In this document: positions 32,748 through 46,503 of the stretch, piece by piece
Numbering within the stretch: the stretch's first letter is position 1
How the letters are laid out: every line of letters starts with the position of its first letter
The notes under the pieces: model-generated
Databases searched by the model: none
Told to the model about the DNA's origin: nothing
The model's input: only the letters and a program-made list of their open reading frames with translations
From: Glaciozyma antarctica PI12
Lineage: Eukaryota; Basidiomycota; Microbotryomycetes; Kriegeriales; Camptobasidiaceae
Direction of reading: 5' to 3'
NCBI GenBank assembly: GCA_002917775.1
Contig: KZ627158.1
Coordinates: 778,578 to 842,577 of the forward strand
Length of the DNA stretch: 64,000 nt
Translations under genes and position numbers: made by a program

Positions 32748-35718
32748 ATGAACAAGATCGTCCTCCTCGCCACGAAGCCGAAGCGAGCTGCTCCCAAAGC
32801 CAAGGTGGGTCTTGTGCTGCTTCAGAACCGGATTGTGAAGCTACTGGACTGCTCTGGAGGGCGATGGCGTTCCTTCCAGAGCAGAGGAGTCGTATCGGGC
32901 CGTTGAAGCCGCTCGGGGCTGCTCATCCCTTCGGTGTGGAGTATGCTGACCCAGGACTGCTTCTCTCCTTGCAGTACATCGATCCCATCGTACAAGCTAC
33001 TTTCAACCAGGACGGAGGATTGCAGGAGATTGTTCGCGCTCTCTCGACCCGCCTGCGTGACGACAACACCACCGTGGTACGTTCAGCTCCACCCACGCAC
33101 ACCACCTACGCGGACTCTCCGCTCACCAGTTCTTCCTGCAGGTTTTCAAGTCGCTTATCGTACTCCACACTCTCCTCCGAGCCGGATCTCTGGACGCGAC
33201 CTTCTCCTACCTCGCCTCGTCTTCCATCTCCCTCTCCCTCTCGTCTCACGAGGCGCCCAATATCGCCGCCTACGCTGCCTATCTAGCGGCAAGGATCAAG
33301 AGCTATGGCAATTTGAAGCGGGATGTGATTCGGGACAAGAGCGATAGGCGAGCGGCGGGAAGACTGAGGGCGCTCGGAGACTGAAGGAGCTGGGAGCTGA
33401 GTGATGTCCGAGAGGTACAGCGGATGATCTCCACGCTGGTGGAGTCTAAAGTGAGTGCCTGCGAAGACAGACGGGATGGGTGGGAGCTGATCTCGCCATA
33501 GTTCTATCTCGACGATATCGACGACGATGTCTGCATGACGGCGCTGCGACTGCTCGTCAAGGACCTTCTCGTGCTGTTCACCGCAGTAAATGAGGGCGTT
33601 ATCAACGTGCTAGGTACGCTCCTTTTCTCTCCTCCTTTGAGCCGGCGCTGACTACCGCTCGAAGAGCACTACTTTGAGATGTCGCACACCGACGCGACGA
33701 TCGCTCTCAAGATCTACAAGACGTTCTGCAAGGACACGGAGAAAGTCGTTGCGTATCTCCTGGTCGCCAAGAAGCTCTACAACGTCCTGAACGTGCCGAT
33801 TCCGAACCTCAAGCATGTGCGTGGTTTGATTCTTTAGCCACGACCTCAGCGCTTACGCTTGCGTGCAGGCTCCCGTCGTCAAGTCGCTCTAAGTCGCACG
33901 ATGAGTACCTCCACGATCCCAACTTTGCTCAGAACCGCGAGGAGTACAAGGAGAGCAAGCGGATAGCAGACGGTGGCGCTCCGAAACGTAGGTCGCCCTT
34001 CTCGAATCTCGCACTCCATCGACGACTTACCTGCATCTTGGACAGCAACAGCAGTAGCTTCAGCAGCTTCAACTCCGGCCGTCACTTCCTCCTCATCGAC
34101 CGCTGGACCTTCTGGATCGTCCGCCAACGCTCCTTCAGTCGCGCCCACAAACTTCACCGATTTCTTCGAATCCATCGAGCAAGCTCAAACCTCCATGTTC
34201 AACCCTTCGACGGACTCTCCCACGACGCAGTACTTCCAGCAGCAGGCGACGTTCAACCCTTTCCTCCTTCAGCAGCAGCGGACGGGGATGGCGTTCCCGC
34301 AGCAGCAGCTGTCGCCGCAGATGACGGGGATGGGATTCGCGGCATTCGGCATAGGAGTAGGAACGCCTCCGAATCCGTTTGGCCAGCAGCAGTTCCTGCA
34401 GGCGCAGCAGTTCCTGCAGGCGCAGCCGACGGGCTTCATGCAGCCGCAGATGACGGGAGGGAACCCGTTTCGTCAGAGCACGATGCCGACGGGCGCGGGA
34501 GGACCTTTCGGACAACAGCCCTTCTCTCAGCACCTCCAGCAGCCGTCGCCGTTCGCCCCTCAGCAGCAGCAGCAACTCCATTCCCAAGCGACCGGGGCGT
34601 TCGCGCCTTCTCCCTTTGCCCCTCAGCAGCAGCAGACGTTTGCACCCTCGCCCTTCGCTCCCCAGCAGCAGCCTCAGCCGACCGGAGCGTTTGGCGGCGC
34701 TCCCTTCGGCCAGCAGCAACCTCAGCCGACAGGAGCGTTTAGCCAACCTCAACAACCCTCGTCCCTCCCACCCCAATCCTCGCCCTTCGCTCCCGCACCC
34801 GTCGCCTCTTCCGCACCCGCACCTTCTTCCTCCCCTGCGCCGCAACCTCTCGTCGGTCAGAAGACGGGTGCGCGCAACCCGTTCAATTCCTTGCCGGGCG
34901 AGGTGCCCCCTCCTGCGATGCCGGTGGGGCCGACCATGAATTCGCTGGCGTTTAGCACGCTCAGAGAAGGCGCACAGCAGCAACAGCGGCAACCGCAGCA
35001 GCAGGCACTGGCCGGTCAGCAGGCGAACGGGGGGCATCAGCAGCAGCAGCAGCCGAGCAACGCGTTCGGCTCGAGCTTCGCCGGATCGTCCTTCTCCACT
35101 CCCTCCTCCCAGCAGCCAGCTCCCGCCGCTCTCACTCCCGCTAAAACGGGCTTGATGGGAAGCGTCGCTTCGGACTTCGCGTTCGCACGTTCCGCCAGCC
35201 CATCCTCCTTCTCCTCGGCCCCACCCTCCTCAGCTCCTCTCTCCTCTCCCTCGACCTTCACCCCTTCCTCAACCTTTACCCCCTCCTCGACCTTCACCCC
35301 CTCCTCAGCCTTCTCCTCAACCTTCTCCGCCCTCTCCCTCGCTCCCTCCTCCCCCCTCTCCTCCCCCTCCCTCACCCCTCTCCGAGCCCAATCCACCGGC
35401 TTCGGCGGATCGACCATGAAGCCCTTCCAACCCACCTCCTCCTTCGGCTCCAAGCTCGCCGACGAACTCGGTCCCTCTCCCTCTCCCGCCCCGGTGGGAG
35501 GGTTCCAACCTTCGCCGCTGACGGCGCAGCCGACGGGGTTCAACCCGTTCAGGGGATCGACGTTACCGCCGCTTGGGGCGTCGTTGGGAGGATCGATGGG
35601 GGTGCCGGCGCAGCCGACGGGGGCGTTCTCACCGACTAGTGGGGTGGGGAACGGAGCGTTTGAAGGAGGACAGCAACAGCAGCAACACGGGCAGGGGTTC
35701 GGGAGTAGCTTAATTTGA
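32748..35718 (+). CDS. YAP1801: Clathrin assembly protein AP180/PICALM-like (ANTH domain, yAP180)
   Basis: Endocytic adaptor that binds PI(4,5)P2, clathrin and EH-domain proteins at the plasma membrane. The ATG at 32748 starts the ANTH domain: ATKPKRAAPKAKYIDPIVQA holds the basic lipid-binding stretch, then FKSLIVLHTLLRAG, APNIAAYAAYLAARIKSYGN, LLVKDLLVLFTAVNEGVIN and KIYKTFCKDTEKVVAYLLVA. After about residue 290 comes a long Gln/Pro/Ser-rich tail with five NPF motifs (FNPFLL, PNPFGQ, GNPFRQ, RNPFNS, FNPFRG) for EH domains, many QPTG(A/F) units and FAPQQQ repeats. Between GRLRAL and REVQRMI the frame carries an in-frame TGA with no GT donor. Removing 33370-33420 as a 51-nt GC-AG intron restores it at the cost of a few ANTH residues. 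The stop is TGA 35716-35718. Confidence 0.9.
35251..35304 (+). repeat. 18-bp tandem repeat in the AP180 tail (three copies)
   Basis: Three near-identical 18-nt units (35251-35268, 35269-35286, 35287-35304) coding for STFTPS repeats, inside a long Ser/Pro/Thr stretch that begins ~35200. Confidence 0.75.
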
Positions 35719-35842
35719 TACGACTAGATTCTGGTATTCGAGCAGTTGTTTATCGTCGTCGCCTTCGAGAGGAGAAAGCGAAAGATGCGTTCAAACGACG
35801 TGCGATTCAATTTCCTTCCATTGCTGCTCCTCAAGTGCTGCT

Positions 35843-37548
35843 CTAGCGACCGTACGTGGGAGGTCCCGCAGGCTTGTTATCGAGGATCGTCTCAATCTCA
35901 GCGAGGATGTCGGGCGTCAACTTGGGAATAACGTTGAGAGCCTCAAGGTTCGCCGTGATCTGCTCGGGCTTGGAAGCTCCGAGGATGACGGTGGAGACGT
36001 TGGGGTTGTTGGCGGCCCAGGCGAGCGCGAGAGCGGCTTGCGTCGTGCCGAGCTTGGTCGCGACGTCGCCGAGCTTGCGAACCTTTTCGAGCTTTGCCTT
36101 GCCCTCCTGCGAAGCGTGCGTTAGTCGAGCCTATGGAGGAGCCAGGAGGGGGACGAACGGGAGTCTGGAGGCTCTTAACCGTGTCGTTGAAGAACTCGGG
36201 GTTGGTCGTAAAGCGAGAGTCCTGGGGAATTCCGTCGTTGTACTGAGAGCAAGATGTTAGCGACGAGGTCGCTTAAGAGAGCGACAGCGCACCTTCCCAG
36301 TGAGGAGTCCGCTCTCGAGAGGGCTCCAAATCGTCGTTCCGTAGTTGTACTTCTTGAAGAGGTCCGCAAACTGAACTTCGAACTTCTCGCGGTGAAGCAT
36401 CGAGTAGTGCGGCTGCTCGCACGAAGGTCCAATGAGGTTGAGGCGGTCTGCAACGCCGATAGCTTCCTCGATCTGAGCAGAGGTCCACTCGGAGGTGCCC
36501 CAGTAGAACGCCTAAGTTCCGATAAGGTCAGTAAACCTCTCCTCTGACGCTCAGACGCCGCTTCGACTGAGACGAGGCTGGCTTACCTTTCCGCTCTCAA
36601 TGATAGCGTTGAAACCGCGAACGATTTCGACCATCGGCGTAGAAGCGTCGTGTCGGTGAGCGAAGACGACCTGGTGCTCTCGTCAGTCGGCGCTGCTTTC
36701 TCGAGGGACGGACGTACATCCACGTAGTCAAGCTGGAGGCGCTTGAGCGAGTCGTTAACGCCCTCAATGATGTGCTTGCGCGAGAGACCCTGCGATCCCG
36801 AAGGTCAGCGTCCTGTTTACTTCCTCCTCTTCTCCTCCTCGCTGTCAACGTACCTTCTGGTTAGGGTCCTTGCGACCAGTTCCGAAATACACCTTTGTGA
36901 TGCATACTACTTCTTGACGGCACCACTGCATACAGTTAGCCTCTACAAGCGTGCTTCAGCTCCTCGCACTCACACCAAGCTCCTTGATAACGCGTCCCAT
37001 CTCCGTCTCGCAAGCGCCGTTGGCGTAGATCCTGCTCAAGGATTAGCTGATGGCCGTCCCCCGACGGCGTAGTATTCACTCGGCGGTGTCGAACGTGTTG
37101 ATACCGCTCTGCGTGCGACAGGATCAGCTTGCCTGCTCAGCGCTCCTCCCTCACAAACCGCGGTCTCAACGCACCTCCCAAGCGAGCTTCATGATATCCT
37201 TGACTGGGTCCGACTTCGTACCGTCCTGCTTGACGGTTCCACCGTAGGTGAGCCAGCCTCCGACTGTCGAGTAGGCGTCGTCGTCAGCGGAGCTAAGGAT
37301 CGGAGAGAGCAGATCCACGTACGAGAGAAAGCAGAGACCTTGAGGCCAGTCGCTGCAGGAGAGTACAGAGGTCAGCTACTCAGGATGGCGAGCTGGTGAA
37401 GAGAGGAGCGTACCGCCGAGGTTCTTGAAGACCACTGCGCGCGAGAGAGGAGGGGGTTGTCAGCTTGTCCGTTCGCGCGAAGGAGCCCAGCCTTGAGGCG
37501 CCGGCTTGACTCACTGTTCTTGGGGTCAAAGGCGGTGGAGGAGGACAT
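35843..37548 (-). CDS. NADPH-dependent aldo-keto reductase, Kv-beta-like (AKR6 type)
   Basis: Cytosolic oxidoreductase of the TIM-barrel AKR fold. The ATG at 37546-37548 gives [11 protein letters not shown], then [20 protein letters not shown] and W. The catalytic set is visible: [13 protein letters not shown] holds the Asp and Tyr, ITKVYFGTG the Lys, and [11 protein letters not shown] the His region. [32 protein letters not shown] and [20 protein letters not shown] follow, closely matching Kv-beta relatives. [20 protein letters not shown] is the NADP-binding end. It closes PAGPPTYGR at TAG 35843-35845. About ten short introns, one with an exon of only ~30 nt around 37346-37375. The physiological substrate is not readable. 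Head-to-head with the ABM-fold gene. Confidence 0.9.
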
Positions 37549-37848
37549 GATAGCAGCGGTTCTGGGGTGGTGAGGTGAGGGTAGGAGGACAAGAGAGGAT
37601 CGATTCGGCTTGAGTGGGGCCGCCAACAGGTTGGTCACGTCTTAGCGTCTTTCAACCTGCCATGCTCAGGGAAGCAAGGCAGCTGCTGGTAGAGCAATCA
37701 AAGTCATCTCAAAGCGCCGCGTAGGAGGGCTGACTGAGGAGGGGCGGAGGGTCTGGCTGGACCTCTCTCCCCAGCACTCGGGTCCGGCTTTCGCTCTCTT
37801 CCTCCTCCCACTCACTTCAACTCCCTCTTATCAAACACTACCTTAACA

Positions 37849-38525
37849 ATGGCCTTCGCAATGCCCTCCAAGACCTCTGGACGAGTTATCCTCCACGTGA
37901 GTCCCAACGGCGTTCCAGCCGACCTCCTTAGCTGACATCCCCACCTTCCAACCCAGGCTCTCGTCACCGCAAAGCGTTAGGCCCCCCCACTGCCGCGTCG
38001 TGAAGCCCTACTGACTGGGTGCTGCAGCCGGAGAGGGAGACAAGATCCAGGCACTGCTCGCCGACATCCGCAAGCTCGCTGAAAGCGATGAGGAGAAGGC
38101 CCGTCCCTGCTCCTCGCCGGCTTATGCGTACCCGGGCTAACTACCAGCGCTGCAGGATACCCACACCTACAGGACTTGCCGTGGAATCGATGGAAACGAG
38201 GGTGCGTGAGATGACCGAGGCGTTCGGTCGGAGATGGAGCTGACTTGCTCTCCGCTCCTCCACACCCTCTCTCTATCCACGTCGTCCCCCGCACCTTCTC
38301 TCCACGCAGACAAGTTCCTGGTGTTCGAGGAGTACACTCTCCCCGATGGTATCAAGAACCATATCGCTGCGGCTCCCTTCCAGGCATTGGGAAGTGCGGG
38401 ACTGATTGCCGACCTCAAGATTGAGTGAGTTTTCGCTCGTTCTGGACGTGTACAGGGCAGAGCTAAAGGCCACGCCTTGCAGCTACTTCACCGAGGTCCT
38501 GGCCGATAACACCGTCGTCGCCTAA
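37849..38525 (+). CDS. Small antibiotic-biosynthesis-monooxygenase (ABM) fold protein
   Basis: About 105 residues with the dimeric alpha/beta-barrel pattern of ABM domains: GRVILHALVTAKPGEGDKIQ, LLADIRKLAESDEEKDTHTY, then KFLVFEEYTLPDGIKNHIAA and APFQALGSAGLIADLKIDYF. Relatives act as monooxygenases or as small quinone or heme-handling enzymes; the substrate here is unknown. The start at 37849 is taken because an ATG there opens the frame; a second at 37861 is possible. Five introns. The one at 38099-38155 has a GC donor (AAG|GCCCGT) with a normal GGCTAAC branch site and TGCAG acceptor, and no GT alternative keeps frame. The stop is TAA 38523-38525. Tail-to-tail with BRX1. Confidence 0.75.
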
Positions 38526-38711
38526 GCTTCCCTCCTCCCCCTGAACCCGGAATACCAATACCCGCAGAAATGACCCTCTCGGTTCTGAAGCTTCCCAGCC
38601 ACCAACCCTCCTGCTCGAGCAACAGTAGCGACCGCGAAATCGCAACATCAAAGTGACCCAAACTCCCTGCGTTCCAAAGCCTCGTAATCGACAATCCTCC
38701 CTCCCTCCTGC

Positions 38712-39864
38712 TCAAGCAAACACCGCCCTCGTCTCGAGCTCGTTCTCGATCCTGCCATCCTCGATCTCCTCCATGCGAACCTTCCTCTCCTCCTGCGCGC
38801 CCTTCCTGCCCCTGTACTTGGCCGCCCTGACATTCTTCTGTCCCGCCGCGATGACCGAGGACGGCACGAACTCTGCGACGACGTCTCGTTAGCTCGCTTC
38901 GCATGGCCTGGAAGGAGAAGCTCGTACCCTTGTTCTCGTAGATCGTTGCTCCGTTGAAAGACCCCTCGAAGATCTTGACGGGTACGAGAACGAAGCGAGG
39001 GCCAATCTCGGAGAGCGACATGCTGGGACCTTCGACCTTCTTGCCCTTGCCCTTGGGAGTGGAGGAGGTAGTAGGGTCGGTGGAGGAAACGGGAGGAGGA
39101 GTATCGAGGATCTGTTTGCACGAGAGCTAGTGATCAGCGTGCGGCAAGGCGGAAGCTGAGGGAGCGAACGCACCTGGTAGTTGCGGAACCAGATCTTGCC
39201 GTCGGCAATGGAGAAGTTGAGAACGTGGTCAACGAAAGGCTTTGCCCTCCTCGCCGTCTTGGGTACCGCAAAGATCTGCTCTCGAGACCTCCATCAGCTC
39301 CCGTTGCTTGCTCACTCCCTTCGCAGCTCCAACTCACGTTCATCAACACCTCCTTGATCACCATAAAATGCGGGCTCTCGTCGAACGCCTTGTCAAACAC
39401 GACGATAGGTCGGCTACCCTTCAAGCAGTTGCCCGTCATCTTGAGCTCGTCCATCGTATGCGCGTTGAGGACGTGGAACCGGATCGAAGGGCCGTTGGGC
39501 GCCTTGGCCGCCCACAGGTAGAGGTCTCCGTGCTTCCGGCGAGCCTCGAAAAAGAGGGCGTTGTTGCAGTTGGAGAGGTCGCAGAGTTCGTTAAGGAGGG
39601 GGAGTTGGTGCTTCGAGTCGAGCTTGGCGTCTGCGCGTGCGTGCGTACGGGTTAGCGGCTGTTGAGGTAACAGCAACTAATAGATCTGAACGCACCCTTC
39701 TTGGCGTGAGGGAGAAGGCCAGCCAAGTCGTTCATGAGGTGCCGTTGTCGTTGGGTGATTCCACGCGAGGAGAGGACGAGCACACGCTGCTTGTACGGAG
39801 GCCTCGCTGGCTCGGTCGTCTCAGCTCCGTCGCGCTTTCGTTTAAGGTCCTTGATGAGAGACAT
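38712..39864 (-). CDS. BRX1: Ribosome biogenesis protein BRX1
   Basis: Nucleolar Brix-domain factor needed for 60S subunit assembly and 25S/27S rRNA binding. The ATG at 39862-39864 gives MSLIKDLKRKRDG. The Brix domain runs through YKQRVLVLSSRGITQRQRHL, MNDLAGLLPHAKKDAKLDSK, LLNELCDLSNCNNALFFEAR, KHGDLYLWAAKAPNGPSIRF and GNCLKGSRPIVVFDKAFDES. FVDHVLNFSIADGKIWFRNY and EIGPRFVLVPVKIFEGSFNG lead to the basic end with YRGRKGAQEERKVRMEE. An insertion with TPPPVSSTDPTTSSTPKGKG sits between the two halves. The stop is TGA 38712-38714. Five introns. It shares a 147-bp promoter with the RNase P subunit gene. Confidence 0.95.
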
Positions 39865-40011
39865 TAGATAATCTGTGGAGGGTGAATCGGCAGGAGGAGA
39901 TGGCCAAGTGGCTTGGTGAGAGCTCTCCCTGCGAATTTCTGAGCGACAACGCGTGGGCGTCTTTCGACTCAATCTCTTGGACTGGTTCAATACCCCTATC
40001 AAAGACCAAGC

Positions 40012-40894
40012 ATGGCTAAGAAAACTCGCCAGTCACCTAACGAGCCTTCTCCAGGCGCAGTACCCTCCCGCGACGTCCTCCAGCGCCTCAACTACCTTTA
40101 CCAAGCCTCCACCTTTCTCGCCGCCGCACTCGCGCCTCCAGCTCGTTCACCAGCCACTCCCGTCGCCACAGCCGAACCAGCGTTCCTTATCCCGACGCAG
40201 GTGGGAGGTGCGGAAGTGGTGGTGGTGGGAGACGCGATGGAGGAGGGGCGGCCGGAGGCGTCGACGAGTGCTGCCTCGACGCGGCGCGAGGAGAGCGTGG
40301 TGCCCGAGACGAAAGAGCGGAGAAAGGGGAAGGGCAGAGCAAAGGAGGGGTTCGAAGGAACCTGCGCGCCGCCAGTCTCTCGGATGATGATCAAGACGAT
40401 GCGCGAGGTTGCGAAGAAGGCTGTGGTGCGAATGTGAGTCTCACGAGCTTCCTTAGCGCGAGGAGGTAACTGATACGTCTCCACGTAGGGACCCAACTGT
40501 AAAGCGGACGATGTGCAAAGGCTGCAGCGCCGTACTCGTTCCTGGCATGTCCTGTACGGTCCGCGTCAAGCGTGCGTTCGTTCTCGCTCACCGTCCCCGC
40601 GAACTCTACTCACAGTATTGTACAGCTTCAGGACCTCACGGTCACTGCATCATGACCACCTGCTTGGCCTGCAACCACCGCCTTCGCCTCCCCGCACCTC
40701 CTCACCTTCCTCCGGACTCCGCCGCCCCCTCTCCGACTGCCGAAGCGATGGATGTTGAGCGATCCAAGAGCGAAGGAGCAGGGAGGGAATCGACCAAGTG
40801 GGAACGGAAGAAGAGGAGGCAGGCGAGGAAGCCGACGTTCTTTGAGAGGGAGGGACATGTCACTTTCGCAGCGGATGTCAAGGTCGAGCGTTGA
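40012..40894 (+). CDS. RPR2: RNase P/MRP protein subunit Rpp21/Rpr2
   Basis: Zinc-ribbon subunit of nuclear RNase P, which trims the 5' end of pre-tRNA. The ATG at 40012 begins MAKKTRQSPNE; LQRLNYLYQASTFLAAAL is the conserved N-terminal helix. A poorly conserved insertion of ~80 residues follows. IKTMREVAKKAVVRMDPTVK leads into the zinc ribbon TMCKGCSAVLVPGMSCTVRV, then after an intron (~40575-40619) PHGHCIMTTCLACNHRLRLP, giving CxxC...CxxC. The long basic tail ends FFEREGHVTFAADVKVER at TGA 40892-40894. Snm1 of RNase MRP has the same ribbon, so a shared subunit is possible. Confidence 0.87.
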
Positions 40895-41267
40895 GCTGTA
40901 ACGAGCTGGTCTCTCGCAGTCTTTCGTCTCTTCTGCTCTACGTTGTGCTCTGCTTCTGCGTCTCGTCTGCTTCATCCCGCTGAGAGGACAGGCAGCGAGG
41001 GGAACGATGGGAGCGAGGTCGTTTCAGCTCAACTCTTCGAAGCCCACCTCGCCTCGGAGTCGGTAACTCCAACAGAGATGATATCTATTCTACGATCAAG
41101 CAGCGTTCATACTCCAAGGCGAGAAACGAAGGTTCCCCTCGACGTTGAAGATCTTATTTTGAGTTTGTTTTGTTGGACGACTCTCCCTCTCCTGCTTTCC
41201 TTCCGTCTTGTCCTCTCTTGGTCTCTCCTCCCAGCCGCCCGCCAGCTACAGCTACTCAGGCTCAGCA
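40895..41267. other. Region between RPR2 and the NIMA kinase gene
   Basis: 373 bp between two tandem genes, holding the 3' flank of RPR2 and a pyrimidine-rich kinase promoter. No other feature was seen. Confidence 0.4.
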
Positions 41268-43798
<2,531 letters not shown>

Positions 43799-44293
43799 TA
43801 GGCTTGACGCTGTTCTCGTCTTTCGTTGTAGACGAACGTATATTCTTTTAGGTGTCTCCCTTACTACTGTCATTCTATGCATTGACTTCTTCGTTCCTCG
43901 CTCGCGTCCTGTCTCGTGCGCGAGGTGCTTCCGCTGCTTCTTTATCTCGGTCAAGCTGGCTTCGAATCAATCTCAGCGGCGGAAAGCTGCAAGCACATCT
44001 TCACTCTCGCTCTCGAACCAGAAGCAAAGCGGCGTAGGAGCCAACGGCGCGAGGAGCTGATGGAACGACGAATCGTTTCTTTTGATAAGACACATAGATG
44101 TGGAGGTTGTAGGGCGTAGCAAGGACGACAGGGTATCCCAGGATAGCAAAACTGTTGAGGGGGAGCGAGAGATAGGATGGGGATAAGGAGACAACATGAG
44201 GAATGGGGATGCGATCCTCCGTCGCGACGAATGGATGTAGTCGAACGAAAGGGGGTGGGGAGGGGCAAGAGGAACGAAGGGGAGGGAGAGAAA
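43799..44293. other. 3' flanks between KIN3 and the homeobox gene
   Basis: 495 bp between two stop codons, with relatively AT-rich parts as expected for UTRs. No coding or RNA signal was seen. Confidence 0.4.
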
Positions 44294-46503
44294 CTACTGG
44301 TATTCGACACCGAGACTGATGCTCGATGTGGATCCTCGTCGGTCGCCAGCTCCAGGCGATCGCTGCTCCAGCGAAGGGTACGGTCCTCGAAGGTTGACCT
44401 GACTCCTGACCTTGCGGGTGGCCGACGCGCTCGAGAGTCTTCGCTCAGGGCCAGGAACACCGCACTGCTCCTCGATCGACTCGCCGTACGGCCTCGCCTG
44501 CTCCGCGATCGTTCCTAGCATCGACGACGTCGAACGGCGCCGCCCGGTCGGCTGGAGGAACTGCGGGTTCGTGAAGGCGAAAGCGGGTGGGGAGGGGTTG
44601 GCGAGCGTGGTGGGAGGGCCGTAGGCGGGGAGGTGAGGAGCGTAGGCGTGCGTCGGGTTCGAGGGGTAGGGGCCTGACGAGGGTGCGGCGAACGAGTGGC
44701 GCTTGGCGAAGGTCGAAGGCTGGTAGGTGCCGTTCGGAGGAGGTTGGTTGGGCCAGCTTGCGTGAGGCGTGACGGGAGAGGCGAGGCCGAGGTGGTCGAA
44801 AGTGGGGAGGAATCCGGCTGGGCAACTCGCTCGACGGCCGTTGTAGTGCGAGAATCCGTCGAGGCTCGTTCCAGGCGACGTTCCAAGGAGCGACGTATCT
44901 CCATCGCTGCTTCCAACGGCCGAGTGCTGCTGCATCGTGCCGAAGGAGTACTGGCTGAGAGGAACGGCGCCGTGCGCCTGCTCGTAGTGCGCAGCGCCCG
45001 GGTCGAAGAGAGCACCAGGCGGGTAGCCATAGTCGTGCGGCGCTATCTGGTCGTCCGGACTCGATCCTGGCGAGTACTCGTCGTCGTCTCGAGGAAGGTT
45101 GAAGCCAAAGTCGCGCGGGGGACCGGTGTCGTGGGGCGAGATGAAGTCGTGCTCGGTGCTGAGGTGGGCGTCGGGAGGAGGGCAGATGTAGGGGAACGAG
45201 GAGACTTGAGGGCCGAACGAAAGCGGGTTCCGCGACATGGGGTCCTCCATCTCCCTCGACAGCGGCCACTGCGCGCCTGGGACCTCTGCGGCGTAGCTCG
45301 AGCTGTACGCCGGCAAGCTGAACCTTCGTCCCACCTGGCCCGCCTCCTCGAGCACGCGGAAGCGCCTTTGAGGCTGCTGCTGGTAATCGCCGTTCGCGTC
45401 GGGCGGCGAGAGGGATGGCGAGGGGAGTCCTGACGATCCGAGCGACATGGGACTGGGATAGATCTCCTGCTGGGGAGGATAGTAGGAATGGGCGAGGGGT
45501 TGGAGAGGGGTCGTGTAGATCGCTGGTGGCGCGTCGTGCGGTTGGAAAGGCGGAGGCTCGTAGTGCGAGGCGTACATGTGCCCCGAGCTGAGGGCGGCGG
45601 GAGGGCTCACTCTTCGAAGCGCGGCGAAGTCGTGTGGTTGGTGGGGAGGAGGGGGAAGGAAGTGCGAGTCGTGGCGGGGAGGGACGTAAGCGGGATCGTA
45701 AGGGGCGGAGGAGTAGGTGGAGGTTGGCTCCTTCGAGTAGGCCGAATCTTGATCGCCGTCGACGACTTCCTTCTCCTGCTTTTCGCGAAGCTTCTTGGTC
45801 TTTGCTCGACGATTTTGAAACTGGAGGGAACGGCAGCCGCGTCAGCACGACTCGAAAAGGAGCGGACCGGAAAGCGGAGAAACGCACCCAGACTTGTACT
45901 TCTCGCGGGGTCATCTCGAGTTGCTCTGACAGGGCCTTGCGAAGCGTAACGTCCGGCTTGGGGTTGTGCTCAAAGTGGTACTCGAGGACCTTGAGCTGGA
46001 CTGGAGAGGTTCGCCGGCGGTGCTTGACGCTGCAAAGCAAGGCGCTCGTCAGCCGAAGCTCCCCTCCAAGACACGGATAACGACCCAACTCACCGAAAAG
46101 GGTCGTAGAACGTCTGAACGAAATCCCCGTTCGCATCGTACGTGCCCTGGACCATTCCTTCCCCTTGCGGGGCTCCAATCTCGCCGTCTGCCATGGAGCG
46201 CGGTTGGTTGTGCGGCTCCAGCGGTGCGTTGAACAGAATGAACTGGGAGGTTGATCCCAAGGGTCCTTGCTCCTGCTCCTGCTCCTCCTTGAGCGCGTAA
46301 TGGGACGTCCTTGACCCGCCGTTCTCGGTCATGTCTGTTTCCGCAAAGTCGGAGGCGTACTGGGGTTCACGCTGCGTGAGAGAGGGTGCCGGGTTGGAGG
46401 GGTGAGGAGAGTGCTGAGAGGGGGAGAGAGGGGGAGGGGCGGAGGCTGAAGAATCGTCCGAAGGTCGAGGGAGACTCGGAGGGGCGTCTGAGACGGACGG
46501 CAT
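44294..46503 (-). CDS. Homeodomain transcription factor
   Basis: Nuclear DNA-binding regulator. The ATG at 46501-46503 begins MPSVSDAPPSLPRPSDDSSA. A Ser/Pro/Gln-rich head of ~135 residues precedes the homeodomain: VKHRRRTSPVQLKVLEYHFE, HNPKPDVTLRKALSEQLEMT, PREVQVWFQNRRAKTKKLRE. The WFQNRRAK helix-3 core is intact and carries Gln at position 50. The ~440-residue tail is rich in Pro, Tyr, Ser and His with SPPDANGDYQQQPQRRFRVL, and ends GSTSSISLGVEYQ at TGA 44294-44296. Introns lie at ~46095-46030 and ~45890-45822. Minus-strand splice signals upstream (acceptor just before CCAATG at ~46506, small exon ~46550-46568, further donor GTGAGT ~46614) point to at least two leader introns. A very long open frame overlapping in another frame is a shadow. 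Confidence 0.88.

Noticed and set aside
44445-46178. 577-codon open frame on the minus strand overlapping the homeobox gene
   Set aside because: Arg/Leu/Pro-rich composition without family resemblance. The overlapping frame carries the homeodomain and a sensible tail, so this is a shadow of GC-rich coding DNA.
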